DNA of 48,299 nucleotides from Halioglobus sp. (GTDB lineage Bacteria; Pseudomonadota; Gammaproteobacteria; Pseudomonadales; Halieaceae): NCBI GenBank assembly GCA_020443425.1, contig JAGRIE010000029.1:1-48299 (forward strand), read 5' to 3'. The first letter of the stretch is position 1; every line of letters begins with the position of its first letter. Both the position numbers and the translations under genes were made by a program. Shown here in pieces: positions 8,246-16,420 of this stretch. Under the pieces are notes generated by a model, which had not been told where the DNA came from, did not search any database, and saw nothing but the letters and a program-made list of their open reading frames with translations.

Positions 8246-9142
8246 TTAATTCTGGTGGGGCATGTCTTGCCTGGGTGGTCGGGACTCGTCCCGGGCCAGA
8301 AATACATTTTCTATGCGATCACGCACGTAAACCGCCGTGGGCAGCACAACACCATGATCCGCTGCTGTATCCAGAGCGCACTGCAGGTCCTTGCGCCCCA
8401 GAGCGCCCAGAGCGCCGAAGAATTGCTCCATCTCCTCTTCAGAGCAGGACCGGGCAAGGCCATTGCGGCCGGAGACAAACATGTGCATCTGTTCGTTGAC
8501 CACACCATTGGACAGGCCTACTTCCCTGAGCACATCCACAGACAGGCCGCAGGCTTCCGCCAGGCGAGTCGCCTCAGCCATCGCGACAAACTCAGTGTAT
8601 TGAATGAAGTTATTGCAGAGCTTGAGGGCAATGCCCGAGCCGAGTGATCCAGCGTGCACCACTTTTTCTGCGGAAGTCATGAAGACTGGGCGGCAGCGCT
8701 CGACAATTTCCTTGTCGCCACCAACCATATAGCAGAGCGTACCCTCAGCAGCACGATGGGCCCCACCCGTAATAGGCGCATCCAGCAGGTGAATACCTTT
8801 CTCACCGGCCTCTTCAGCCCACTTGAGAACACTGGCCTGTGTCACCGTACTATGAATGGCAACAATCGAGCCTTTAGCCGCATTGGCGAGGACACCACCT
8901 TCCCCGTACAACAACTCTTCCACTTGTTGATCATCGCGCACGCAAATACCGATGTGCACGCACTTACCGGCTAATTCCGCGACAGATTGGCAGCCTGTTG
9001 CCCCCTTTTCTACCAGCTCATCAACTGCCGGTTGGAAGACATCGAAGACATGTACTGCCAGCTGGTCAGTGATCAGGCGTTCAGCGGATGGCTTGCCGAT
9101 ATTACCCAAGCCAATATAGCCGACGTTTGCTTTTGCTGTCAT
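8246..9142 (-). CDS. Beta-hydroxyacid dehydrogenase (3-hydroxyisobutyrate dehydrogenase family)
   Basis: Begins with the Rossmann motif VGYIGLGNIGKPSAERL. It contains the substrate-binding DAPITGGAHRAAEGTL segment and the catalytic Lys in GSGIALKLCNN, all hallmarks of the 6-phosphogluconate/3-hydroxyisobutyrate dehydrogenase family. It oxidises a beta-hydroxy acid with NAD(P). The frame is open to 9226, but I chose ATG 9142: GGAAAG precedes it, the domain starts five residues later, and the longer version would run through the promoter module at 9176-9217. The protein is 298 residues, normal for the family. It is the first gene of the operon continuing with aldehyde dehydrogenase, SDR and LLM oxidoreductase. 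Confidence 0.9.
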   Translation of the reverse strand: MTAKANVGYIGLGNIGKPSAERLITDQLAVHVFDVFQPAVDELVEKGATGCQSVAELAGKCVHIGICVRDDQQVEELLYGEGGVLANAAKGSIVAIHSTVTQASVLKWAEEAGEKGIHLLDAPITGGAHRAAEGTLCYMVGGDKEIVERCRPVFMTSAEKVVHAGSLGSGIALKLCNNFIQYTEFVAMAEATRLAEACGLSVDVLREVGLSNGVVNEQMHMFVSGRNGLARSCSEEEMEQFFGALGALGRKDLQCALDTAADHGVVLPTAVYVRDRIENVFLARDESRPPRQDMPHQN

Positions 9143-9175
9143 AGCGCTTTCCGCTGCGGGTGGCGAGAGTTGGGC

Positions 9176-9250
9176 AGTATAGGGCGCGGGAAAACTATAG
9201 GTCAAGCTATATTGACTATTAGACAAGTGCCCTTTACTTTATTTGCCGTG
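9176..9250. promoter_or_regulatory. Bidirectional promoter with MarR-type operator (module A)
   Basis: On the minus strand, TTGACC (9205-9200) and TATACT (9181-9176), 18 bases apart, drive the dehydrogenase operon, with a predicted start about 27 bases before ATG 9142. On the plus strand, TTGACT (9212-9217) and TACTTT (9235-9240) are 17 bases apart. The two -35 boxes form GTCAA-N6-TTGAC. TTGACTATTAGACAA (9212-9226) is a near palindrome matching the MarR-gene operator at 20712-20726 in 13 of 15 bases. The plus-strand promoter faces only GTG 9248 and nine codons before a stop. Bases 9251-9399 hold no recognisable gene. Binding by the tandem MarR at 20747 is inferred from the shared sequence. 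Confidence 0.7.
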
Positions 9251-9399
9251 ACTACAGCGCAACCGAAACAACCATAACCAGTGCTCCGACACACTGCAGA
9301 CAGATCGCGACAATTTGACTCGGTACGTTCCCGCGCAGTGTTGTGCTCGCCGGCTGCCTGACCTGATCGAGGTCATCTTGTTAGAAGAAAGGCCCTACG

Positions 9400-11556
9400 C
9401 TATACCCGGGCCACATCGGCAATCACACCATTCATATGTGACATACCCGATCCGGGCTCGATAGACTCAGGGCCATCGGGAATGATTCTGTTGACGTTGG
9501 CGCCCTCGGTATTCCGAGCGACGCTTAGCCCATCGGCCTGCTGATGCCCCCAGCCGTGAGGCACTGAGATTGTTCCCGGCAGCATGTCTTCATCCAGTTG
9601 GACAGGCACTTCAACGGATTTGTTACCCACACTGATTCGCGCTATATCGCCAGTGGACAGGTTTCTCACTTGCGCGTCCTGGGGATGAATGAAGAGATAG
9701 TTGGTATTGCGCTTGCCTTTTACGAATGCCTCAACATTGTGCGCCCAACTGTTATGGGTGAAACGTTCGCGCTTTTGTATCAGTTTTAGCGCGCAGGCAT
9801 TCTGTCGTTCCATGTCAAAGACCTTGTCCAGACCTTTCGCGCGCTCTACCAGATCCGGCGGTGCAAGCTCAACCTTGCCGGACTGTGTATTAACCCTTTT
9901 GCCCAGAAAATCACCAGGCTGGTTTGGTTCCAGGAGAATACCGTCAGGGTGCTTGCGCAACTTGCGCAGACCACCGAGCCTTCCTGAAAGCGTCAACAGT
10001 GAAATAAACAGACGGTCGAAGGATGTTTTCCTGCCCGGAAACGGAATCCTGTCAATTGCCTCGGCCGCATTACTGAGCAATTGAAATAGTCTTGATCCCG
10101 CTATCGGCTTCCCGGCCACCCGACACAATTGACGAAAAATCAAACCCTCATCTCGGGATTCGCCGGCAGGGGAAAGCATGGGCTCAGTGTAGGTGAAACT
10201 GCGAACAGGCATCAGTCCCATAAAAGTAAAAAAGTAAAATGGAACATCAGGCCGCTCCAGACTATGCAGCCCGGGGAGTATGTAGTCCGCATACCCGGCG
10301 GTTTCGTTGCGCACTATATCGATACAGACCAGCAGTTCCAGGTCATCGAAGGCACTGGCCAGCCGATCACTTCCAGCGCAGCTCAGCAGGGGGTTCCCCG
10401 CCATATTGAACATGGCACGGACCTTACCGGGCCCGGGCGTCAGGATTTCGTCCGCCATAATGCCCGCCGGAATGGTGCTGTTCACGTAAGGGATATTATT
10501 GATCCGGGATCTTGGCACCTCAGACACTCGAGGCGGCGATGGAAATACCCCCTTACCTGCCAGTACTCCTCCCTTTTTATCGAGATTACCGGTGATGGCA
10601 TTGATGGACTCCTGCAACCAATAAGCCATAAGCCCCTGACTTCCCTGATTCACCCCGGTAGAGGAGTAGATCGCAGCCCCATCAGCTGCCAGGTAGTCAT
10701 CTACCATCTTTCTCAGTGTGGAAGCAGACATCTGCGTTACTTCAGCAACCCGTTCCGGCGTCCACGGCTTTGCAATCTCCACCAGTGTTTCATACCCATT
10801 CATGTACCGCTGCACACGCTCTTCATCCACGGCAGCCCGGCGAATCACTTCGTGCAGGAAGCCCAGCAGGAAAAACACGTCGGTATCAGGACGAATAGGC
10901 ACATGTTCGCCAAATCGCTTGGCAGACTCGGTATATCGGGGGTTGACCCAATAAACCTTACCCCCTTTGCGCTCGATGTCCATCAGCCTCTCCATCGGAT
11001 GGGGCATGGTGATGAAACTCATCTTTGAAATGACGGGATTGGTACCGACAGCAATCAGGAGGCGCGTATGATCAATGTCGGGGAAGACCTGATCGTTAGG
11101 ACTGCCAAACAGGCGCTCCCCACCGGCAAACTTGTTAGCGCAATCCTGGGTGCCTGGCGTAAACAGCTTTCTGGCGCCGAACGCCTGGAGAAACAATGTC
11201 ATCATTGTCGTCGGCCAGATACTGAAACCGATCGGATTACCCATGTAGGCCGCTATCGATTCCCCCCCATGCTGGCGATGGATTGCCTTGAGCTTACCGC
11301 CAATTTCCTCGAGTGCCTGGTCCCAACTGATAGGGACGAAGTTCCCGTCCACTTTCTTCAGAGGCTGCTTGAGGCGATCGGGATTGTGTACGAAATCCCC
11401 CATTCTCAAGCCCTTGATACACGCGTAGCCTTTACTCGCGACATGATCCTCATTCGGCTTTATATCAACAATCCGGTTATCCCGGGTACTGACAACAAGA
11501 CCACACTGTGCCTCACAGATTCGGCAGATGGTTTTCCCCTGTTTCACGCTATTCAT
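9400..11556 (-). CDS. Cytoplasmic molybdopterin-dependent oxidoreductase
   Basis: A 718-residue DMSO-reductase-superfamily protein. The N-terminal CRICEAQCGL with Cys11, 14, 18 and 46 forms the [4Fe-4S] site. It is followed by molybdopterin-oxidoreductase domains and a C-terminal molydopterin-dinucleotide-binding domain (HPQDAQVRNLSTGDIARIS onward). Cys139 (GTQDCANKFAGGERLFGS) aligns with the position that ligates molybdenum in nitrate reductases such as NapA, by my eye. There is no twin-arginine signal, so it should be cytoplasmic. No electron-transfer subunit or chaperone gene is adjacent. It is probably transcribed with the sulfotransferase 111 bases upstream. Its substrate is unknown. AGGAG lies about 11 bases before the ATG. 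Confidence 0.88.
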   Translation of the reverse strand: MNSVKQGKTICRICEAQCGLVVSTRDNRIVDIKPNEDHVASKGYACIKGLRMGDFVHNPDRLKQPLKKVDGNFVPISWDQALEEIGGKLKAIHRQHGGESIAAYMGNPIGFSIWPTTMMTLFLQAFGARKLFTPGTQDCANKFAGGERLFGSPNDQVFPDIDHTRLLIAVGTNPVISKMSFITMPHPMERLMDIERKGGKVYWVNPRYTESAKRFGEHVPIRPDTDVFFLLGFLHEVIRRAAVDEERVQRYMNGYETLVEIAKPWTPERVAEVTQMSASTLRKMVDDYLAADGAAIYSSTGVNQGSQGLMAYWLQESINAITGNLDKKGGVLAGKGVFPSPPRVSEVPRSRINNIPYVNSTIPAGIMADEILTPGPGKVRAMFNMAGNPLLSCAGSDRLASAFDDLELLVCIDIVRNETAGYADYILPGLHSLERPDVPFYFFTFMGLMPVRSFTYTEPMLSPAGESRDEGLIFRQLCRVAGKPIAGSRLFQLLSNAAEAIDRIPFPGRKTSFDRLFISLLTLSGRLGGLRKLRKHPDGILLEPNQPGDFLGKRVNTQSGKVELAPPDLVERAKGLDKVFDMERQNACALKLIQKRERFTHNSWAHNVEAFVKGKRNTNYLFIHPQDAQVRNLSTGDIARISVGNKSVEVPVQLDEDMLPGTISVPHGWGHQQADGLSVARNTEGANVNRIIPDGPESIEPGSGMSHMNGVIADVARV

Positions 11557-11667
11557 GCTACCGATGACTCCTGGTTTTTCGGCCCCGGTTCAGGGCATGC
11601 TTGAGGTACTTCCGCAGACTCGCCCGACGCTGCTGTGGAAACTGGTTGAAGAGGACAACCTCGTCCA

Positions 11668-12903
11668 TCAAAGGCCAAAGCGCTTGCAATAATCGGCAAA
11701 AAGCTCACCGTGTTGCCGCTGGCTTAAACCGAATTGTTCCAGCGAGTAGTGATGGCTTCCATGTTTGTCCCGTGGTCGACTCTCCAGATACGCCTGCATG
11801 GCCTGACGTACCTCATCACTGAAGTCAAAATCGAAATGTTTGTACAGGCTTTCGCACACGGCAATCGGGTCGGACAACATATCGTCAAACTGTACATCAT
11901 AGATCCGGCTGCTTTCATCGGCCATGCCCGCCCTTTTCTCCATACCCTGCGCCAACATCGCAGAAAAATAATCCACTTCGGCCTGCGCTATTGCGATCGG
12001 ATCAATGTCGTCGCTGAAAGCGCTGTGTAACGTACACGATAAGCTGGAAATTGAACCCAACACATCCATCGGAGCCCTGTGAGTCTGCACGATCGCAGCG
12101 TCGGGATACTGCTGTATCAGCGTATCGAGATACGCGAGGTGTGGCGGCGTTTTCAGCACCCACCGCTGCTCCCTATAATCCACCTGCAGGTGCTGTAAAA
12201 ACTGGTGATGCCACTGGTAAGCGGCCGTCATGTCCTGCGCTAATGTCCAGTGCCGGTACTCCGGGATATAGAAACTGACGCCGAACTGGTCAGAGATAAA
12301 ATGCGGTGCTAACAGAGCTACGCACTCCTGCGGCAACTCCGCACCCATGGCGTGAATCGCCTGGAACCCCGGCGCGAGTAACTCCATTTTCTGGACATGC
12401 TTTTCAACGTCGGGAATTCGTGGATCCGTGTGAAAACTGTGCCGCTGCGCAGGCGGAATCGGCTGTGCGACCTCCCATGTGGCCGGAGCCCGGTGTGCCG
12501 GATCCTGGGCCAGCAGCTCATATAGAATAGTGGTGCCAGTGCGCGGCAAACCCAGCACGAACAGGGGCCGTGTGATTTTCTGCTGCGCAACCTCTGGCCG
12601 CCGCTTTCTATATTCTGTCAGGTGCAGCCGCAGCTTGAGGTTATCCAGCAGCATACCGCGCACCGCAATGCGCCCCAACTGCGAAAGCCTGGCTTCACGC
12701 TCCAGCGCAAATGTAAGCTTTTCCAATGCCGGGATAAAGCTCTCGTCACCAAAGTCGCCCAGCCCTGTCTGCTTTTCTGCGTTGCGAATCAAAGCTTCAG
12801 CAGGCAGCAATGACGGCCTTTCTATCCGAAGCTTTCTCAATCCGCGCCCGATACGGTTTATAACTTTAATCCCCGCAGGCTGATTCGGAGAGGGGTATTG
12901 CAT
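11668..12903 (-). CDS. Sulfotransferase-family protein
   Basis: A 411-residue protein with the PAPS-binding 5'-phosphosulfate loop LFVLGLPRTGTT (roughly residues 111-122). The 3'-phosphate motif is in VQTHRAPMDVLGSISSL, and the intervening helices are typical of bacterial sulfotransferase-3-type proteins. It would move sulfate from PAPS to a hydroxyl group on a small molecule or lipid; the acceptor is unknown. In Cellvibrionales genomes such proteins are often found in large paralogous sets near steroid or lipid catabolism genes (general knowledge, not shown here). GGGGAA lies six bases before ATG 12903. It lies 72 bases after the DUF3604 gene on the same strand. Confidence 0.88.
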   Translation of the reverse strand: MQYPSPNQPAGIKVINRIGRGLRKLRIERPSLLPAEALIRNAEKQTGLGDFGDESFIPALEKLTFALEREARLSQLGRIAVRGMLLDNLKLRLHLTEYRKRRPEVAQQKITRPLFVLGLPRTGTTILYELLAQDPAHRAPATWEVAQPIPPAQRHSFHTDPRIPDVEKHVQKMELLAPGFQAIHAMGAELPQECVALLAPHFISDQFGVSFYIPEYRHWTLAQDMTAAYQWHHQFLQHLQVDYREQRWVLKTPPHLAYLDTLIQQYPDAAIVQTHRAPMDVLGSISSLSCTLHSAFSDDIDPIAIAQAEVDYFSAMLAQGMEKRAGMADESSRIYDVQFDDMLSDPIAVCESLYKHFDFDFSDEVRQAMQAYLESRPRDKHGSHHYSLEQFGLSQRQHGELFADYCKRFGL

Positions 12904-12975
12904 ATACGTTCCCCTTGGCTACTGACCGCCAATCAATGAACATTGCGGTATGGGCACTACCTGGCGCTTGCCCTG

Positions 12976-14850
12976 CTACGAGCCGGGATTGACCCAGATC
13001 GCCGAACTCACCGCTCGCTCCTGAAGAGTCTGGGGCGCGGGCGCTTCGACGCCCAGCGACTTGGCGTCGTAGGTGCTGTAGCGCGGCGTGGGTATCTCGA
13101 TCGCCCTGGCATAGTAAAACGCCTGCTGTGTGGGTTCGTATTCCGGATCTGTCCAGATGGCAGACAATTCAGGACTGCCGATAGTATTGGTGTAACTCGC
13201 CTCTGCAACATTCACCGTACTCCCTACATCGGCAATCTCCCCCTTGCGACCACGCTGCATACGCTCGCCTGACGCGGCAACATCAATCACTCTTTCATGG
13301 CTGAGGCCTGCTTCATCAACCCATGCCTTGATCACCTGCAACCGATCCAGGTTTGCGCCCAGTGGATCTTTGCTCGCGGCGAGGATAAAAGTCGGTGAGG
13401 CCCCATCACGGGCTGCCAATTCCCCTCCCATGGGCACACCATTTGCGTAGGCCTGCTGCAACCATTCACTTCCCCGCAGCGTGTCAGGATAATCCCACCC
13501 CGCAAAGAAACGTAGTGATATCCGCGGCCCCGAAGTGGCATAGGTCTCCCGGCGACGCATCGCATCGAAAATCGATGCCCTGGTATTCTCCGGCGCCCAT
13601 ACAGCAACCAGCCCCGCCGCTCCATACACTTTCGCAACAGCCATTCTGTCATCGATAAATGCAACACCAAGCCGCTGGGCGGCCGTTCCGTCCAGCAACG
13701 GCAACTTGCCGTGGAAATTATCTTCCTCCACAGGGTCGCTCGCGTTGTGGCTGTCAGTGCTGGCGATTACACCAAATCGGTAGGGATTGAAGCCTTCGCG
13801 ATGAGCAAACTCCAGACCTGTTCTCAGTGCATCCCGTGCATAGCTGCCTTTGGGCTCGCTGGGTGGGGAACTTGCCGTCATCAGTGTATCCATCAGCTCA
13901 AAGTCTGCGAACTGATCCTCCGGGGAAAGTTCCGGGTGTGTTTCTGATGTCCCCTTCACCTGGAAGATCTCCACCAGCGATTCGTTACGCGAGCGCAGCT
14001 CGCTATATTCCTCAGTCAGGGGTTGACCATTGAATGTCGTCGTCTCGAACATCCTGCCGCCGCTGACATTGCTGTTGTGTGGAATCGACATTACCTCCAT
14101 TCCGAGCGCACGTTGCTCATCCAACACACGCCACAGGTCTTCGGGGTTTTCAGAATCCGAAGAGCTATAGGGGAAATCTGGCACCTTGTCTGAACGGTAG
14201 ATCACATTGCGGTGCAGGTTACGCTCGTCCGGCATCGAGCTGTATTCATAGCCAACAAATGCCGTGAACCTGCCAGGGTCATTATGTCGCTGTGCAGACG
14301 CACGAATTTCATTCCAGGCGCTGAGGGACACATCGTGAAAATTATCCCCCCCAAAATTCTCCTCCCTCTTCTCCCGCGATCTCATAGTGAAGAAAGCGCG
14401 GTAGATAAAAAGCGCATTGAACCTTGGCACACTGCCACTTTTCAGCGCATTGATCAGGTTAGCATCAGGCCTGTCCTTATCGTCCCCTGCGAGATAGCGG
14501 GGAACACCAAGGTACTCAGCGTGGTCCGTGACGGCGCCGAAATCGAGTGGGCGGTCCGCGCGAATGGGATAGCCCAGTCCATGCTGGATGGTGCCACCTT
14601 TCATGAACGTATAGGCATCATCAGGCAGCGATCGCGTACCCATGGTGAATGCATCGTAGGACAGCGCCGTATGCACGTGTAGATCACCCCAGAGTAAATT
14701 ACCCGTCGGGTTGTATGGGACCATCTCCCGGTTCGGCGGGGGCGCTGCTGTGGCCTCATCAAACGGTACCGCGAGGATTGGTTCCTCGAACCTTGAACAA
14801 GCGGTCATCACCACCACAAGCGCGACCAGGGAATAGCGCAGCGTCCTCAT
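12976..14850 (-). CDS. DUF3604 (PHP-like) lipoprotein
   Basis: A 624-residue protein with a lipoprotein signal ([13 protein letters not shown], lipobox Cys near residue 19). It should therefore be an exported, lipid-anchored protein. The body is DUF3604: [17 protein letters not shown] near residue 55, then [12 protein letters not shown] and [11 protein letters not shown], giving His and Asp clusters like the metal sites of PHP phosphoesterases. No activity is established for this family to my knowledge. The frame is open to 14889, but ATG 14850 puts the charged n-region MRTLR directly before the hydrophobic core; GGAGG and GAAGAA lie upstream. A good minus-strand promoter with an operator-like repeat precedes it. 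Confidence 0.85.
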   Translation of the reverse strand: MRTLRYSLVALVVVMTACSRFEEPILAVPFDEATAAPPPNREMVPYNPTGNLLWGDLHVHTALSYDAFTMGTRSLPDDAYTFMKGGTIQHGLGYPIRADRPLDFGAVTDHAEYLGVPRYLAGDDKDRPDANLINALKSGSVPRFNALFIYRAFFTMRSREKREENFGGDNFHDVSLSAWNEIRASAQRHNDPGRFTAFVGYEYSSMPDERNLHRNVIYRSDKVPDFPYSSSDSENPEDLWRVLDEQRALGMEVMSIPHNSNVSGGRMFETTTFNGQPLTEEYSELRSRNESLVEIFQVKGTSETHPELSPEDQFADFELMDTLMTASSPPSEPKGSYARDALRTGLEFAHREGFNPYRFGVIASTDSHNASDPVEEDNFHGKLPLLDGTAAQRLGVAFIDDRMAVAKVYGAAGLVAVWAPENTRASIFDAMRRRETYATSGPRISLRFFAGWDYPDTLRGSEWLQQAYANGVPMGGELAARDGASPTFILAASKDPLGANLDRLQVIKAWVDEAGLSHERVIDVAASGERMQRGRKGEIADVGSTVNVAEASYTNTIGSPELSAIWTDPEYEPTQQAFYYARAIEIPTPRYSTYDAKSLGVEAPAPQTLQERAVSSAIWVNPGS

Positions 14851-14973
14851 TTCTTCACGTCTCCCTCCGGGTTTTCGATGCCTGCCCACTGACGATTTGG
14901 CCTCCTCGGCCAGACTCCGGCTCCGTATCGTGTGCTTCCCAGAATTGGACCGGGGCGGCCCACTGCTTACGTT

Positions 14974-15019
14974 ATAGTTTCGACTATTTTTTTATATACT
15001 TACACACTACGCCTTTGAA
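14974..15019 (-). promoter_or_regulatory. Promoter of the DUF3604 gene with start-site inverted repeat
   Basis: On the minus strand TTCAAA (15019-15014) and TATAAA (14996-14991) are 17 bases apart, a good sigma-70 promoter. Immediately downstream, ATAGT-TTCG-ACTAT (14974-14987) forms an inverted repeat covering the predicted start site, a usual place for a repressor operator. The rest of 14851-15189 contains no gene that I can support. Confidence 0.5.
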
Positions 15020-15189
15020 TAAAAGCGATTCAGGCAACCACACTGTTCAAGACTTCGGTCGCTGCGGCACTGCCAGAGACAGGGACTTTTTGCATGTCTC
15101 GCGCTGGCCTGCGCGGCTTTTGCCTCGGGAGATTTTTCGCGCGCTCGACCCCGTCAGCGTTATGGCGATGCACGCTACGGGCGGCAGTA

Positions 15190-15729
15190 TCAGGCCTCTT
15201 TGGTATCCGGTTTGCTGTTGCGTTTGTAGCGCAGCGCCCGGTCGAACACCGCATCGTCGCGACGCGACCCGACGAGGCCATCCGGTGCGAGTTGGAAGTA
15301 CGGATCATTGCAGGGGCGACTATGGCTCCAGTCCACGCGCTCGGAGCGATAGGCAAACTTCCACTCGCCATCGCGGCGTTCATAGCGGTCGAGGTAGCGC
15401 CCGGCGATGATGATATCTTCAAAGCCGCCCTCCCCGGCCACTTTGTGGTAGGCATTGAAGTACACCTCGCCAAACGCCTCATCACCTGCGACATCGATCA
15501 GGATATTGCCGACGAAGTGGTGGTTTGCCTGATGGCTCGCCAGCGCCTGCATACAGTAGTCGACAAAGTTGTTTGCGCCGCAGTTGATGAAGCCGTATTC
15601 GCACCAGGCGTCGTCGTGGAACAGCGAGCGCATCAGCGGCTCATCCCATCGGTCGAGCGCGCGCATGTACAGGTACACCAGCTCGGTGATGTCCTGTTTC
15701 GCAATCAGGGTATCCAGTGTGTTCGCCAT
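15190..15729 (-). CDS. SnoaL-like (NTF2-fold) protein 1
   Basis: A 179-residue NTF2-fold protein (SnoaL-like family). LIAKQDITELVYLYMRALDRWDEPLMRSLFHDDA is the standard N-terminal helix-turn, and AGRYLDRYERRDGEWKFAYRSERVDWS forms the closing sheet. Family members include polyketide cyclases, ketosteroid isomerase relatives and small subunits of ring dioxygenases. Residues 20-25 (ALDRWD) and the C-terminal VDWS pattern are shared with the next gene, so the pair arose by duplication. ATG 15729 was chosen over the upstream start because GGGAGG lies five bases before it. It starts 11 bases after the stop of the upstream paralogue and is its operon partner. Confidence 0.82.
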   Translation of the reverse strand: MANTLDTLIAKQDITELVYLYMRALDRWDEPLMRSLFHDDAWCEYGFINCGANNFVDYCMQALASHQANHHFVGNILIDVAGDEAFGEVYFNAYHKVAGEGGFEDIIIAGRYLDRYERRDGEWKFAYRSERVDWSHSRPCNDPYFQLAPDGLVGSRRDDAVFDRALRYKRNSKPDTKEA

Positions 15730-15739
15730 CGCGGCCTCC

Positions 15740-16267
15740 CTAGTTGACTGGAAACAGTGCATGCGCGGGATCACTGCGATCGCAGCGACCCTTTGAGAGC
15801 GCCGCGTAGGCGTCGCCGTTGCGCTCGTCCTGCACCGCCACCCGCAGGCTCCAGTCCATCACCACCTGGCGATGCAGGATTTTCCACTGCTGTTCACGCT
15901 GTTCCAGCGTATCCAGGTAGCGACCGGCAAAGGCCAGTTCCTCCTCAGCGCCGCGCAGCAGGTGACGGGCGTAGACATAGGTCTCCGCGCGCGCCTGATC
16001 GCCGTCCAGTGCGATGAATGTCTGCCCCAGCAAGTGCTGGGTGAGCTCGTAGGCCTCCGCCAGGGCCGGCCCTATCAGCTCGGCAAACTGATACGCCGGG
16101 CCCTTGAATGCACCGTAGTCCACCCGCGCCTGCGGCCAGTACGCCGCCTTCAGCAGGTCGGGCTCATTGCGATCCAGCCCCCGGCTGTGCACTGCCAACA
16201 CCTCCCGGATGGCCTCGCGACGGGCTGTGTCCTGCGCATCTGGTACGACGCCGATACGTCCTGTCAT
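15740..16267 (-). CDS. SnoaL-like (NTF2-fold) protein 2
   Basis: A 175-residue SnoaL-like protein. AIREVLAVHSRGLDRNEPDLLKAAYWPQARVDYG is the family's N-terminal part, and FAGRYLDTLEQREQQWKILHRQVVMDWS the C-terminal strands. It is paralogous to the next gene downstream. It is transcribed divergently from the Rieske oxygenase, with a 153-base shared control region. Small NTF2-fold proteins are the beta subunits of some ring-hydroxylating dioxygenases, so this pair could assist the divergently encoded oxygenase, as subunits, isomerases or dehydratases. That link rests only on position. Confidence 0.82.
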   Translation of the reverse strand: MTGRIGVVPDAQDTARREAIREVLAVHSRGLDRNEPDLLKAAYWPQARVDYGAFKGPAYQFAELIGPALAEAYELTQHLLGQTFIALDGDQARAETYVYARHLLRGAEEELAFAGRYLDTLEQREQQWKILHRQVVMDWSLRVAVQDERNGDAYAALSKGRCDRSDPAHALFPVN

Positions 16268-16347
16268 ACGGTTTCTCCCCCGACGGCTTTTCCAATCGAG
16301 GCTCCGGCACTTGCCATCGGCGCACGATTAGGGTCAAATTGATAAAA

Positions 16348-16365
16348 AAACAGTCAAAGCTGTTT
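16348..16365. promoter_or_regulatory. Operator-like inverted repeat in divergent control region
   Basis: AAACAG-TCAAAG-CTGTTT is a perfect 6-bp inverted repeat with a 6-base spacer, midway between the divergent SnoaL-like and Rieske-oxygenase genes. TTGATA (16339-16344) lies just to the left. A -10 box at ideal spacing is not obvious on either strand. A TetR- or MarR-type regulator could bind here; no regulator gene is adjacent. Confidence 0.4.
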
Positions 16366-16420
16366 GTAACATTAAACACCGGCCATCGTCGATCAGCAAG
16401 GCCGTAACCACAGGACGCCT

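Noticed and set aside
10129-11028. Plus-strand open frame of 299 codons
   Set aside because: Antisense to the molybdoenzyme gene; no protein-like features.
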